A stretch of 64,000 nt of DNA from Roseomonas sp. HF4 (GTDB lineage Bacteria; Pseudomonadota; Alphaproteobacteria; Acetobacterales; Acetobacteraceae), in NCBI RefSeq assembly GCF_005222755.1, contig NZ_STGD01000014.1, forward strand, positions 1 to 64,000, read 5' to 3'. Below are positions 46,849 to 56,216 of the stretch, piece by piece. Every line of letters begins with the position of its first letter. The stretch's first letter is position 1. The position numbers were made by a program, and so were the translations under genes. The notes under the pieces are model-generated. The model saw only the letters and a list, made by a program, of their open reading frames with translations. It did not search any database and was not told where the DNA came from.

Positions 46849-47172
46849 GGCGCTTCCGTCCTGACCCGCGCCCCGGGTGGGGCGCATCGGGGCATGGTGC
46901 CGGATAGACGGGCGGGGTGGTAGCGCGGTGCTCGTGTGGCGCGTGAGCGCGCGCCCATTCCCCCTCAAGCTTCGGTTGGAACCCGGCGTCGTGCCGGAAG
47001 GCCAGGCGCCAAACGAGAAAGAAGGGAGGGGGATCGGGGGAGGTTCGCCTCCCCCCACCTCTCCGGGCGCCACGGCCGATCGACACCCGCGCCGGCCGGC
47101 ACGCGGATGCGCCGCGTTGCTTCCGCGCGCGTGGGTGCGCCGCGTTGCTTCCGCGCGCGCGGGTGCGCCGTT
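46849..47172 (-). other. 324-bp gap between xerC end and the PPK2 gene, rich in repeats
   Basis: No plausible gene was found. It contains a family B palindrome (47008-47066) and most of a 28-bp tandem repeat array (47103-47186). The remaining 46849-47007 is GC-rich with no clear signal. It must include any promoter of the minus-strand PPK2 gene. Confidence 0.5.
47008..47066 (+). repeat. Palindromic repeat family B copy
   Basis: GCCAAACGAGAAAGAAGGGA, then GGGGGATCGGGGGAGG, TTCG loop, and CCTCCCCCCACCTCT. The GGGGGAGG/CCTCCCCC stem and the AAAGAAGGGAGGGGG lead are shared with copies at 52798 and 60412. Between minus-strand genes. Confidence 0.65.
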
Positions 47173-47186
47173 TTACTCCCGCGCGC
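47103..47186 (+). repeat. Three 28-bp tandem repeats overlapping the 3' end of xerC
   Basis: Units are 47103-47130, 47131-47158 and 47159-47186, with a partial fourth (GCGGGTGCGC) after. Core of each: G(C/T)GG(A/G)TGCGCC, then GCGTTGCTTCCGCGCGC in units 1-2, changed to GTTTTACTCCCGCGCGC in unit 3. The xerC stop codon (47173) lies in unit 3 and the last residues of XerC (AHPRARE) are encoded by the repeat. Units not being a multiple of 3 argues against a coding repeat. Confidence 0.75.
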
Positions 47187-48108
47187 GCGGGTGCGCGCGA
47201 CGCCACGTCGCCAGCAGCCCCGCCGCATCGACCGCCGTATAGCGCTGCGTCGTGGACAGGCTTGCATGGCCGAGCAGTTCCTGGATTGCCCGCAGGTCTG
47301 CGCCGCCGCCCAGCAGATGCGTCGCGAAGGAATGCCGCAGCGCGTGCGGCGTCGCGTGTTCCGGCAGGCCGGCCAGACGGCGGAATTCGCGCAGGCTGCG
47401 CTGCGCCACCGCGGCATCCAGCCGCCCGCCCCGCGCGCCGAGAAACAGGGGCTCTGCCGGCGACCCGGGCCCGCGCTGGGTAAGGTAGGCCGCGACGGCG
47501 TCCCGCACCGCCGGCAGCACCGGCACCAGCCGTTCCTTCCCTCCCTTGCCGCGCACGCGCAGCGCCGCTGTGCCGCCCGGCAGAGGCGCATCCGCGAGGT
47601 CGAGCGCCAGCGCCTCCGCAATCCGCAGCCCCGCGCCGTAGAGGAGGCTGAACAGCGCGACCTCCCGCGCCGCCTGCAGCGCCGGCTTCTCCCGCCGGCC
47701 GAGCGCGTGCACATCCCCTGCCTCGGTCGCGACGCGACGCGCATCGGCGGCCGTCAGCGCGCGCGGGATGGGCGGCTTCGGCCGCGGGCCGCGCAGGGCG
47801 CCGAGCGGCAGGGCCGCCATGCCGTGGTGCCGCGTCAGGTAGCGCAGGAAGCCGCGCAGCGCTGCGAGCCGCCGCGCGCGCGTCGCGGGGCTGTCGCCTG
47901 CCGCCGCACGATCCGCCAGGAAGGCGCGCAGATCGGCCGGCACCATCGCGCCGAGCGCGCCGAGGTCTGGTTCCTGCCCCAGGTGGCGCGTCAGGAAACC
48001 CAGGAATTCGGCCGCGTCGGCACCATAGGCCTCGACCGTGTTCGGGCTGGCGCGGCGTTCGGCGGCCAGCCAGGCGAGCCAGGCCGCGCGCGCCTGCGCG
48101 CCCGTCAC
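47173..48108 (-). CDS. xerC: Tyrosine recombinase XerC
   Basis: 311 residues, starting within the stop of the DUF484 gene (ATGA). XerC with XerD resolves chromosome dimers at dif. N-terminal SAM-like domain: LAAERRASPNTVEAYGADAA. Catalytic residues: Arg near 160 (LLYGAGLRIAEAL), Lys in GKGGKERLVP, HALRHSFATHLL near 256, and LGHASLSTTQRYTAVD with the Tyr near 290. The C-terminus (RRAHPRARE) runs into the tandem repeats. Neighbours DUF484 and xerC are commonly paired in proteobacteria. Confidence 0.93.
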   Translation of the reverse strand: MTGAQARAAWLAWLAAERRASPNTVEAYGADAAEFLGFLTRHLGQEPDLGALGAMVPADLRAFLADRAAAGDSPATRARRLAALRGFLRYLTRHHGMAALPLGALRGPRPKPPIPRALTAADARRVATEAGDVHALGRREKPALQAAREVALFSLLYGAGLRIAEALALDLADAPLPGGTAALRVRGKGGKERLVPVLPAVRDAVAAYLTQRGPGSPAEPLFLGARGGRLDAAVAQRSLREFRRLAGLPEHATPHALRHSFATHLLGGGADLRAIQELLGHASLSTTQRYTAVDAAGLLATWRRAHPRARE

Positions 48109-48791
48109 CGCGACAGCGCCGCCGCCACCGCGCGGCCGAGGAAGGCGAGGACGCCGACGCTCTGGCGGACCGGCAGCGCATTCGCCTGCCGCGTGCCGAG
48201 CGCGATCAGCGCCGGCGGGCCGTTCGCCAGCGGCACGCGGGCCAGGGCGTCGCGCACGACCAGCGGCGCGGCCTCGTTGTGCAGCAGCGCCGACTCCTGC
48301 GGCTGGATGCGGACCACGGCGTCCCGCCCGCGGCCGATCAGCCGCTGCACCGCGCCTTCGGCCAGGGGCCGCGTTCCCGCGGGCAGCACAAGGAACCCGG
48401 CACGCATGCCGGGCTCGGCCGCGAGCGTGCAGGTCTCGACGCCGAGCAGCGCCGGGATCTCCTGCGTCACGGCCTCCATGACGTCCTGTGCCCGCATCAG
48501 CGCCAGCACGGCCAGGCGGATGCGGACCGAAAGGCCGGCACCGGCGCGCCCGGCTTCGATCGCGGCCAGGACCTCGGCCTCGAGGGCCCGGGTGCGGGTG
48601 CGTTCCATCTCGAGCATGGCCGCCATGTGGTCCGCCAGCGCCTCCCCATGGATCCGCCGGGGCGGCACCAGGGCGCGGTAGATGCTGGGTCGTTCCGCGA
48701 GGAAGCCGGGATTGGCCTCGAGGAACGCCTCCACCTCCTCCGCCCGGAGGCCCGGCTGGGCAGCCCTGGCGGGGAGGCGGCGGCTGCTCAA
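48105..48791 (-). CDS. DUF484 family protein (GAF-like)
   Basis: 228 residues from TTG 48791, the only start that keeps the conserved N-terminus ([20 protein letters not shown]). TTG overlaps the talB-type stop in TTGA, so translation is probably coupled. DUF484 proteins have a GAF-like fold and accompany xerC; their function is unknown. The rest includes [20 protein letters not shown] (coiled coil) and [20 protein letters not shown]. Confidence 0.85.
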   Translation of the reverse strand: MSSRRLPARAAQPGLRAEEVEAFLEANPGFLAERPSIYRALVPPRRIHGEALADHMAAMLEMERTRTRALEAEVLAAIEAGRAGAGLSVRIRLAVLALMRAQDVMEAVTQEIPALLGVETCTLAAEPGMRAGFLVLPAGTRPLAEGAVQRLIGRGRDAVVRIQPQESALLHNEAAPLVVRDALARVPLANGPPALIALGTRQANALPVRQSVGVLAFLGRAVAAALSR

Positions 48792-49444
48792 AGGATGGAT
48801 TGTCCCGTCTTCGCCCAGTCGGCCAGGAAGGCCTCGAGGCCGCGGTCGGTCAGCGGGTGCTTCAGCAGCATGCGGATCACGGCCGGCGGCAGCGTCGCGA
48901 CATGCGCGCCCATCTTCGCCGCCTCGATCAGGTGGATCGGGTGGCGCACGGAGGCGACCAGGACTTCGGTCTTCAGGGCGGGATAGTTGCGGTAGATCTG
49001 CACGATGTCCGCGATCAGCCGCATGCCGTCGGTCGAGATGTCGTCGAGCCGGCCCACGAAGGGGGAGATGAAGGCGGCGCCCGCCTTGGCCGCCAGCAGC
49101 GCCTGCGCCGGGCTGAAGCAGAGCGTGACGTTGACCATCGCCCCTTCGCCGGCCAGCGTACGGCAGGCGACGAGGCCGGCTTCCGTCAGGGGGACCTTGA
49201 CCGCGACATTGGGTGCGATGCCGCGCAGCGCCCTGCCCTCGGCGATCATGCCGGCGGCGTCGGTGGCGGTGACCTCGGCGCTGACGGGGCCGTCGGTGAT
49301 GGCGCAGATCTCCGCGATCACCTCCTTGAAGTCGCGGCCGGATTTCGCGACGAGGGAGGGGTTGGTGGTGACGCCGTCCACGAGGCCGGCCTGTGCGAGG
49401 GACCGTATGTCCGCCACCTCGGCGGTATCGACGAAGAATTTCAT
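48788..49444 (-). CDS. Transaldolase, small (fructose-6-phosphate aldolase-like) type
   Basis: 218 residues. [20 protein letters not shown] and [13 protein letters not shown] begin the family; the Schiff-base Lys is in [20 protein letters not shown] near residue 85. [20 protein letters not shown] is conserved. Whether it acts as transaldolase in the pentose phosphate pathway or as an aldolase cannot be settled by eye. Divergent from priA with a 75-bp gap; first of talB-type, DUF484, xerC. Confidence 0.92.
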   Translation of the reverse strand: MKFFVDTAEVADIRSLAQAGLVDGVTTNPSLVAKSGRDFKEVIAEICAITDGPVSAEVTATDAAGMIAEGRALRGIAPNVAVKVPLTEAGLVACRTLAGEGAMVNVTLCFSPAQALLAAKAGAAFISPFVGRLDDISTDGMRLIADIVQIYRNYPALKTEVLVASVRHPIHLIEAAKMGAHVATLPPAVIRMLLKHPLTDRGLEAFLADWAKTGQSIL

Positions 49445-49519
49445 GGTGTGGGACCTGCCAGATCGCGAATCGGGTGCCGGACGCCGGCCCCGGTCTTGGT
49501 TCGGGCCGGACCATACCTG

Positions 49520-51742
49520 ATGGCGCGCCGGAAGCACACGCGGGGCGGCGCGACGTCGGGCGCTGTGGCGGCGGCGCCACGGGTGCGCGTGTTGCTGCCC
49601 CTGCCGCTGGCCGACGCCTACGACTACCGCGTGCCCGCGGGGATGGCGCTGGCGCCGGGCTGCTTCGTCGCCGTGCCGCTCGGCACGCGGGAGGCGCTGG
49701 GCGTGGTCTGGGATGGCGAGGCGGACCCCGGCCTCGCCGAATCCCGGCTGCGCGACATCCGGGGCGTGCTCGACGCGCCGCCCATGGCCGCGACGCTGCG
49801 CCGCTTCGTGGACTGGGTCGCGGCCTATACGCTGAGCCCGCCGGGCGCGGTGCTCCGCATGGCGATGAGCGTGCCGGCGGCGCTGGAGCCGCCGCCCGTC
49901 CGCGCCGGCTGGCGCCGCGCCGCGGACCCGCCGGCGGGGGCGCGAAGCACGGCCGGCCGCGCCCGCGTCCTGGCCCTGCTGGCCGATGGCGCCCCGCGCG
50001 CCGGGACGGACCTGGCCGCGGCGGCGGAGGTCGCGCCCGGCGTGCTGCGCGGCATGGCCGACGCCGGGCTCATCGCGCCCGCGCCGCTGCCCGCCGCGTC
50101 CCGCTTCGCCGCCCCCGACCCGGCCCATCCCGGCCCGGCGCTCGGCCCCGAGCAGCAGGAGGCCGCGACCGTGCTCCGCGCGTCGGTCGCGGCGCGCGCC
50201 TTCTCGACCACACTGCTGACCGGCGTCACCGGATCGGGCAAGACGGAGGTCTATTTCGAGGCCATCGCGCAGTGCCTGCGGGAAGGCCGCCAGGCGCTGG
50301 TGCTGCTGCCGGAGATCGCGCTGTCGACGCAATGGCTCGACCGCTTCCGCGCGCGCTTCGGCGCGGCACCGGCGCTCTGGCATTCCGAACTGACGTCGCG
50401 CACGCGGCGCGACACCTGGCGCGCGGTGGCGGAAGGGCAGGCGCCGGTGCTGGTCGGCGCGCGATCCGCGCTGTTCCTGCCCTTCCCCGACCTCGGCCTG
50501 ATCGTGGTGGACGAGGAGCACGAGACCGCGTTCAAGCAGGAGGAAGGCGTCGTCTACCACGCGCGCGACATGGCGGTGGTGCGCGCGCGCCTGTCGGCCG
50601 CGTCCTGCGTGCTGGCGAGCGCCACGCCCTCGCTGGAGAGCACCACGAACGCGGCCACGGGGCGCTACGGGCTGGTCCACCTGCCGGCCCGGCACGGCGG
50701 CGCCGAGATGCCGGCGGTGGAGGCGGTCGACCTCCGGCGCACGCCGCCCGAGCGTGGGCGCTTCCTGAGCCCGCCGCTGGTCGCCGCGGTGACGGAGACG
50801 CTCACGCGTGGCGAGCAGGCGATGCTGTTCCTGAACCGCCGCGGCTATGCGCCGCTGACGCTCTGCCGCGCCTGTGGGCACCGCATGCGCTGCCCGAACT
50901 GCACCGCCTGGCTGGTCGAGCACCGCGCCGCCCGCCGCCTGCAATGCCATCATTGCGGCCATGTGGACGCCATCCCTGAGGCCTGCCCGTCCTGCGGCGC
51001 GGCGCATTCGACCGTGCCGATCGGCCCGGGCGTCGAGCGCGTGCTGGAGGAAGCGCGCCTGCTCTGGCCCGAGGCGCGGCTGCTGGTCATGGCGTCGGAC
51101 ACCATCCCCGGCCCTGCCGCCGCGGCCGCCGCGGCGAAGGCGATCCAGGACCGCGAGGTCGACCTCGTGATCGGCACGCAGATCGTCGCCAAGGGCTGGC
51201 ACTTCCCGCACCTGACGCTGGTCGGCGTGGTCGATGCCGACCTGGGCCTGGCGGGCGGCGACCTGCGCGCGGCGGAACGCACGGTGCAGCTGCTGCACCA
51301 GGTGGCCGGCCGCGCGGGGCGGGAGGAACGGCCGGGCCGCGTGCTGCTGCAGACCTTCTCCCCCGAGCATCCGGTGATGCAGGCGCTGGTCGGCGGCGAC
51401 CTCGACGCCTTCATGGAGGCCGAGGCGGAAGGCCGGAAGCCGGGACACTGGCCGCCCTTCGGGCGCCTCGCGGCGCTGGTCGTGAGCTCCGAGGACGAGC
51501 GCGCGGCGGACCGGACGGCGCGCGACCTGGGCCAGGCGGCGCCGGGCGGGGAGGGGGTGGAGGTGCTGGGTCCGGCACCGGCGCCACTCGCCATCCTGCG
51601 CGGGCGGCATCGGCGGCGGCTGCTGCTGAGGACGCGGCGCGACATCGCGGTGCAGCCGCTGTTGGAGGCGTGGCTCGCGAAGGTGCAGGTGCCGGGCAAT
51701 GTGCGCGTGCAGGTGGACGTGGATCCGGTCGGGTTCCTGTGA
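49520..51742 (+). CDS. priA: Primosomal replication restart helicase PriA
   Basis: 740 residues from ATG 49520. N-terminal 3'-DNA-binding domain ([20 protein letters not shown]), Walker [13 protein letters not shown] near 233-244, and DEEH at about 331-334. A zinc region at about 449-495 holds eight Cys ([24 protein letters not shown]). The helicase C-terminal motifs [18 protein letters not shown] and [19 protein letters not shown] follow. In many relatives the atp operon comes next; here an aldo/keto reductase follows instead. Confidence 0.96.
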   Translation: MARRKHTRGGATSGAVAAAPRVRVLLPLPLADAYDYRVPAGMALAPGCFVAVPLGTREALGVVWDGEADPGLAESRLRDIRGVLDAPPMAATLRRFVDWVAAYTLSPPGAVLRMAMSVPAALEPPPVRAGWRRAADPPAGARSTAGRARVLALLADGAPRAGTDLAAAAEVAPGVLRGMADAGLIAPAPLPAASRFAAPDPAHPGPALGPEQQEAATVLRASVAARAFSTTLLTGVTGSGKTEVYFEAIAQCLREGRQALVLLPEIALSTQWLDRFRARFGAAPALWHSELTSRTRRDTWRAVAEGQAPVLVGARSALFLPFPDLGLIVVDEEHETAFKQEEGVVYHARDMAVVRARLSAASCVLASATPSLESTTNAATGRYGLVHLPARHGGAEMPAVEAVDLRRTPPERGRFLSPPLVAAVTETLTRGEQAMLFLNRRGYAPLTLCRACGHRMRCPNCTAWLVEHRAARRLQCHHCGHVDAIPEACPSCGAAHSTVPIGPGVERVLEEARLLWPEARLLVMASDTIPGPAAAAAAAKAIQDREVDLVIGTQIVAKGWHFPHLTLVGVVDADLGLAGGDLRAAERTVQLLHQVAGRAGREERPGRVLLQTFSPEHPVMQALVGGDLDAFMEAEAEGRKPGHWPPFGRLAALVVSSEDERAADRTARDLGQAAPGGEGVEVLGPAPAPLAILRGRHRRRLLLRTRRDIAVQPLLEAWLAKVQVPGNVRVQVDVDPVGFL

Positions 51743-51776
51743 TGGGGCGGCGGAGAGGGGGGCAGCTTTCCCCGAA

Positions 51777-51895
51777 CACGGCGCTGTCCGCGAGGAGGCA
51801 TCCGCCCTCCCCGAACCCCGCGCCGACCTCAGGGAGGGCTCCGCCCTCCCCGAACCCCTCCGGCCAAAGGCCGAAGGGCCTTTGGAAACCGTGAT
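51777..51895 (-). repeat. Composite palindromic repeat, family A, copy 3 (inverted)
   Basis: Between the ends of priA and the aldo/keto reductase gene. GGAGGGC/GCCCTCC (near 51833-51849) and CCAAAGGCC/GGCCTTTGG (near 51872-51893) occur in the opposite order to copies 1 and 2, as expected if inverted. The segment GGTTTCCAAAGG on the minus strand equals that at 1168. The convergent position suggests a terminator role; not proven. Confidence 0.65.
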
Positions 51896-51897
51896 TT

Positions 51898-52722
51898 CTA
51901 GAGCATGGCGAGACCGCGCTTGCGCGCGGGCGGGGCGAAGGCGGCATCGAGCGTCGCGAGGTCGTCTGCCGCCAGCCGGACGTCCCGCGCCGCCGCGTTC
52001 TGCCGCACATGCGCCGGGTCGGACGCCTTCGGGATGCTGACGATGTTGGGGTCGCGCAGCGTCCAGGCCAGCGCCACCTGCGCAGGTGTCACGCCATGCC
52101 GGGCCGCCACCTCGTGCAGCGCACGGTGGCGGAGCAGCTTGCCGCCCTGGCCGATCGGCGAATAGGCCATGACCGGCATGCGCCGCGCGGCGCAGAAGGG
52201 CAGCAGGTCGAACTCCACGCCCCGATGCTCGAGGCTGTAGAGCACTTGGTCGGTCGCGCAGTCGGCCAGCGCTGGGCCGAGCTCCTCGAGGTCGTCCACG
52301 TCGCAGTTGGACACGCCCCACCGGCGGATCTTGCCGGCGGCGCGCAGCGCCTCGAAGGCCTCGACCGTCTCGGCCAGCGGCACGGCGCCGCGCCAGTGCA
52401 ACAGGTAAAGGTCGATCGCCTCGACGCCGAGGCGCTTCAGGCTGCGCTCGCAGGCGGCGACGGCGCCGCGGCGGGATGCGTTGTGCGGATAGACCTTGGA
52501 GACCAGGAAGGCGTCGTCGCGCCGGCCGCGGATGGCCTCGCCCACCACCTCCTCGGCGCCGCCCTCGGCGTACATCTCGGCGGTGTCGATCAGCGTCATG
52601 CCGAGGTCGAGGCCGAGGCGGAGCGCATCGGCCTCCTGCCCCCGCGCGCGGCGGTCGTCCCCCATGTGCCAGGTGCCCTGGCCGAGGGCTGGGATCGGGG
52701 TGCCGTCGGGCAGGCTCGGCAT
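51898..52722 (-). CDS. Aldo/keto reductase
   Basis: 274 residues from ATG 52722 ([20 protein letters not shown]); an upstream in-frame ATG would add a non-conserved 23 residues. NADPH-dependent carbonyl reductase fold. Catalytic tetrad: Asp and Tyr in [10 protein letters not shown], Lys in LVSKVYPHN, His in [21 protein letters not shown] is also typical. The substrate is unknown; some members reduce 2,5-diketo-gluconate or methylglyoxal. Confidence 0.92.
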   Translation of the reverse strand: MPSLPDGTPIPALGQGTWHMGDDRRARGQEADALRLGLDLGMTLIDTAEMYAEGGAEEVVGEAIRGRRDDAFLVSKVYPHNASRRGAVAACERSLKRLGVEAIDLYLLHWRGAVPLAETVEAFEALRAAGKIRRWGVSNCDVDDLEELGPALADCATDQVLYSLEHRGVEFDLLPFCAARRMPVMAYSPIGQGGKLLRHRALHEVAARHGVTPAQVALAWTLRDPNIVSIPKASDPAHVRQNAAARDVRLAADDLATLDAAFAPPARKRGLAML

Positions 52723-52797
52723 CGGCGGCTCCTCCGGGATTGCCCTGAGGCTAGACCTGCCGCGCCGGACCGGGAAAGTGCCCCCTTGCACGCCGCG

Positions 52798-52855
52798 CCA
52801 AGTGCCAAAGAAGGGAGGGGGTTCGGGGGAGGTTCCCCTCCCCCGACCTTCCCCG
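52798..52855 (+). repeat. Palindromic repeat family B copy
   Basis: CAAGTGCCAAAGAAGGGAGG, then GGGTTCGGGGGAGG, TTC loop and CCCTCCCCCGACCTTC. Lies just after the pirin stop codon and before the aldo/keto reductase on the minus strand. Possible terminator; no poly-T. Confidence 0.65.
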
Positions 52856-53566
52856 TCAGTCCGCCGCCACTTCCACCATCACGAGTTCCGCGTCCTCCGA
52901 CGCCGTGATGGCGAACTCCGCCTCGTCGCGGATCGCGATGCCGTCCCGCGCCGCTGCGGCATGCCCGTTCACCGTGACCACGCCCTTCGCCGGCACGATG
53001 TAGGCCGCGCGCCCGGCGGCCAGCGGCTGCACCAGCGTCTGCCCCTTCGCCAGCGTGGCGGCCATCACGGCGCCGTCCACGTTGATCGGGAGCGCGCCGT
53101 TGCCGCCGTCCTGCGGCCGGCCGGAGGCGAGCACTTCGAACCCGGCCTCGCGCTTCTCCTTCGGGAAGGCCTTGGCGCCCCAGGCGGGCTTCACGCCCTG
53201 GCGGTCGGGCATGATCCAGATCTGGAAGATGCGCGTGGTGGTGGGCTCGAGATTGTATTCCGCGTGCACCACGCCGCTGCCGGCGGACATGATCTGCACG
53301 TCGCCCGCTCCCGTGCGGCCTTCGTTCCCCATGTTGTCGCGGTGCGTGATGGCGCCCTCGCGGACATAGGTGATGATCTCCATGTCGCGATGCGGGTGCG
53401 GGTCGAAGCCCTTGCCGGGCGCGATCTCATCGTCGTTCCAGACGCGCAGCCGGCCCCAGGCCATGCGCTTCGGGTCCATGTAGTGGCCGAAGGAGAAGTG
53501 GTGGTTGGCGTTCAGCCAGCCGAAATTCGCCTTGCCGAGGCTGTCGAAGGGGCGGATCTCGATCAT
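52856..53566 (-). CDS. Pirin-family bicupin
   Basis: 236 residues from ATG 53566 (MIEIRPFDSLGKANFGWLNA); ATG 53614 would add a Gly/Pro tail-like leader and is less likely. Metal ligands appear as FDPHPHRDMEIITYVREGAI (two His) and SGVVHAEYN (His, Glu). Some pirins are quercetin dioxygenases or redox sensors; the role here is not known. Length fits YhhW-type proteins. Confidence 0.92.
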   Translation of the reverse strand: MIEIRPFDSLGKANFGWLNANHHFSFGHYMDPKRMAWGRLRVWNDDEIAPGKGFDPHPHRDMEIITYVREGAITHRDNMGNEGRTGAGDVQIMSAGSGVVHAEYNLEPTTTRIFQIWIMPDRQGVKPAWGAKAFPKEKREAGFEVLASGRPQDGGNGALPINVDGAVMAATLAKGQTLVQPLAAGRAAYIVPAKGVVTVNGHAAAARDGIAIRDEAEFAITASEDAELVMVEVAAD

Positions 53567-53692
53567 CGGGATGCTCCGTCTCTGTGGCCCGCCGGGCGGA
53601 CCTCCGTTCGACACGGCAGATAGGGCCGGGCGTGCCCGGCCGCCACGCGGGCGCCCGGATCGCGGCCATTCACGCCGGTGATGACGCCGCGC
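53567..53692 (-). other. Pirin-USP gap without recognisable feature
   Basis: 126 bp of GC-rich sequence with no gene or clear palindrome. It may hold the pirin promoter. Confidence 0.3.
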
Positions 53693-54571
53693 TCAGCGGC
53701 ACATCAGGACCGGGATCTCGGCGTTCTCGAGCACGTGGCGCGTCACGCCGCCCAGGATGAGCTGGCGCAGGCGGGAATGCGAATAGGCGCCCATGCAGAG
53801 CAGGTCCGCCTCGAAGTCCCGCACCGCGCCGAGCAGGCCCGCGCCCACTTCCCGCGTCGTCGGCTTGAAGGGCACGATCTCGGCGGTGATGGAATGCCAG
53901 CGGAGATAGGCCTGGATGCCCTCGGCCTTCGGGCCGCGGCGCTGGTATTCGTCGGAACAGAGGATGCGCACCGCGCTCGCCTTGTGCAGCCAGGGCAGGG
54001 CGGCGGCGACGGCGGCTGCGCTCTCGGCCGTGCCGTTCCAGGCGACGCAGACCTTGGTGCCGATGTCGGCCGGCGCGACGCGCGGGGCGATCAGCACCGG
54101 GCGGCCGGAATCGAACAGGATGGCGTGCAGCGCGTCGGAACTGGACACGTCCTCGCCCGCCTCGGGGTGCGGCACCACTGCCATGTCATAGAGGCGCGAC
54201 TGCTGCGCGACGATGTCCTCCTCCCGCCCTGCGATCGATTCGAAGGACAGGGTGGGGCCGCCGGACTTGGCCGCCGTGTCCGGGTTGTCGGCCATGGTGA
54301 CGCCGCCGAGGCCCGCGGTGAACTTGTCGAACAGCGACCTCACGCGGTCGGCGCGCTCGCCGCTCTCGCGCTCGGTCGCGGCCATCATCTCCTCGATCAT
54401 GGCGCCGGACAGGCCCTCGCCGGCGAGCGGTGCGACATCGCGGGCGTCCACGCGCACATGCAGGCAATGGACGTGCGAGCCCCAGGCGCGGGCCGCGATC
54501 AGCGCGGTGGCGAGCGCGGCCTCCCCGGCGGCGGTTCCGGTGAGTGGCAGCAGAAGCCGACGATAGGCCAT
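53693..54571 (-). CDS. Universal stress protein with two UspA domains
   Basis: 292 residues from ATG 54571 (MAYRRLLLPLTGTAAGEAAL). Domain 1 covers about residues 1-145 and domain 2 about 155-292, where CVAWNGTAESAAAVAAALPW starts and GAYSHSRLRQLILGGVTRHV ends with the ATP-binding G-x2-G-x9-G-type stretch. ENAEIPVLMCR ends the protein. No FNR box was found upstream. The gene closes the group beginning with the kinase fusion. Confidence 0.9.
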   Translation of the reverse strand: MAYRRLLLPLTGTAAGEAALATALIAARAWGSHVHCLHVRVDARDVAPLAGEGLSGAMIEEMMAATERESGERADRVRSLFDKFTAGLGGVTMADNPDTAAKSGGPTLSFESIAGREEDIVAQQSRLYDMAVVPHPEAGEDVSSSDALHAILFDSGRPVLIAPRVAPADIGTKVCVAWNGTAESAAAVAAALPWLHKASAVRILCSDEYQRRGPKAEGIQAYLRWHSITAEIVPFKPTTREVGAGLLGAVRDFEADLLCMGAYSHSRLRQLILGGVTRHVLENAEIPVLMCR

Positions 54572-54623
54572 GGTGTGAAGCTCCCCTTCCGTGCTGCGTT
54601 CTTCTTGGTCTGGAAGAAAAAGT

Positions 54624-56090
54624 CTAGCACACGGAATGGTGCGGGATGCCAATCGCCCGCGCCGCGGCCAGCGGAGCGCCGTCATCCGCCGCGATGCGAT
54701 GCCAGGCGATGGGGCCGGGATCGGCTTCCGCCGCGCGCAGCAGCACGGCCTCGTCGGCGTCCGAGGCATCGCCGTGCCGCGCGGCCAGGCGTGCGCGCAG
54801 CGTCTCGATCGGCGCCTCGAGCCAGAGCCCGTCGAAGGGCAGGCCGGCCTCGCGCGCCGGCGCCTCGGCCGCGCTGCGCTGCGCGGGGTCGAGGAAGACG
54901 GCGTCGAGGATCACCGCCTGGCCGCCCGCCAGCGCCGTCCGCGCCGCGGCGAACATCTCGGTATGAACCTCGCGGCTGACCGTCTCGGCATAGGCTTCGG
55001 GCGGCAGGCGGTCTTCCGGCGCGACGCCGAAGCGGCGCTTGCGGATCTCGTCGGACCGCAGCACGAGCGCGCCGGGACAGCGGCCGACCGCCGGCGCCAG
55101 CGCGCGGGCCAGCGTCGACTTGCCGGTGCCCTGCAGGCCGCCCACCGCCAGCAGGCGCGGAGCCGCGGGGCGCAGATGCGCCTCCGCCGCCGCGAGCAGC
55201 GCCGCCGAATCCGCCCCGCGCGTCGCCGCCACATGGGCGCGGATCATGGCGCGCAGCGAGAGCCAGACCGGCAGGCCGGCCACGAGGCCTGCATCGCCCG
55301 TGCGCGCGACATAGCGGTTCAGCACCCGGTTCGCCGCTGCGCGGCCGTGCCGCAGGTCGAGGTCCATCAGCAGGAAGGCGAGGTCGTAGCCGACATCGAT
55401 CGTCGCCAGCGCCTCGTCGAATTCCAGCGCGTCGAACAGCGTCGGCCGGCCATCCCAGAGGCAGATGTTGCCGAGGTGGAGGTCGCCATGGCCGCGGCGC
55501 ACGAAGCCCGCCGCGGCGCGTGCGGCCAGCGCCGGCGCCGCGTGTGCGAGCCCGGCCCGCGCCGCCGCCGCCCAGGCCTCGACCCGCGCGGGCGGCAGGC
55601 CGGCGCGGCGGGCCGAGAGGACATTGCCCTCGAGGATGGCGCCGAGCGCGGCCGGGGCATCGACGTCGGCCCGCGGCGCCGCCGCATGCATGGCCGCGAC
55701 GGCGTCGGCCACCGCATCGAGCAGCGCCGGCGTGGGCGCGACGCGGTCGAGGAAATCCTCGGCCGGGATCGGCGCCATGCGGAGCACCCATTCGACGGCC
55801 TCGCCTTCCCCGCCCTCGCGCAGCGTGCCGGCGGGGCCGCGCGTCAGCGGCACGACGTCGCGGTAGATGCCCGGCGCGTGCGGGCGGTTGAGGTCGAGTT
55901 CGCGGCGGCAGAAGCGTTCGCGGTCCTCGATGCGCGTGAAGTCGAGGAAGCCGAGCGCTACGGCCTTCTTCATCTTCCAGGCCGTGCCGCGGCCGACGAA
56001 GACGGCCGAGATGTGCGTCTCGATCGGCGCGGCGCCGGAGAGGCGTTCGAGGAAGGCGGCGGCCTCGGCCTGGGATGGGGGAATGGTCAT
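54624..56090 (-). CDS. Bifunctional protein: aminoglycoside phosphotransferase-like domain fused to P-loop kinase
   Basis: 488 residues. The N-terminal half (COG2187-like) has the Brenner motif RRGHGDLHLGNICLW near residues 197-211 and DVGYDLAFLLMDLDLRHG. The C-terminal half (COG0645-like, about 310-488) has P-loop GLQGTGKSTLARAL near 317 and FLDPAQRSAAEAPAREAGLP. Such fusions are known but their substrate is not. Ends 53 bp before the Usp start, both on the minus strand. Not a known antibiotic-resistance enzyme. Confidence 0.88.
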   Translation of the reverse strand: MTIPPSQAEAAAFLERLSGAAPIETHISAVFVGRGTAWKMKKAVALGFLDFTRIEDRERFCRRELDLNRPHAPGIYRDVVPLTRGPAGTLREGGEGEAVEWVLRMAPIPAEDFLDRVAPTPALLDAVADAVAAMHAAAPRADVDAPAALGAILEGNVLSARRAGLPPARVEAWAAAARAGLAHAAPALAARAAAGFVRRGHGDLHLGNICLWDGRPTLFDALEFDEALATIDVGYDLAFLLMDLDLRHGRAAANRVLNRYVARTGDAGLVAGLPVWLSLRAMIRAHVAATRGADSAALLAAAEAHLRPAAPRLLAVGGLQGTGKSTLARALAPAVGRCPGALVLRSDEIRKRRFGVAPEDRLPPEAYAETVSREVHTEMFAAARTALAGGQAVILDAVFLDPAQRSAAEAPAREAGLPFDGLWLEAPIETLRARLAARHGDASDADEAVLLRAAEADPGPIAWHRIAADDGAPLAAARAIGIPHHSVC

Positions 56091-56216
56091 GGCTGGGGGG
56101 AGAAGAGAACTTCTCCCCCCAGACCCCCCTCAACCTTTTTTGCGGCTCCGCCCTGGATCACGGGCGGGATTCCAAGGAAGGGAGGGGGATCGGGGGAGGT
56201 TCTCCTCCCCCGACCT
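56091..56216 (+). repeat. Palindromic repeat family B, two copies
   Basis: A variant inverted copy (CTGGGGGGAGAAG at 56093 pairing with CTTCTCCCCCCAG) is followed by CCCCCCTCAACC and a TTTTTT run near 56135. A standard copy (CCAAGGAAGGGAGGGGG, then GGGGGAGG/CCTCCCCC) is near 56166-56216. Together they fill the gap between pdxH and the kinase fusion, mirroring the gap at 41641-41779. Confidence 0.65.

Noticed and set aside
47103..47186. Possible CRISPR array
   Set aside because: The 28-bp units are directly adjoining with no spacers, and no cas genes are present.
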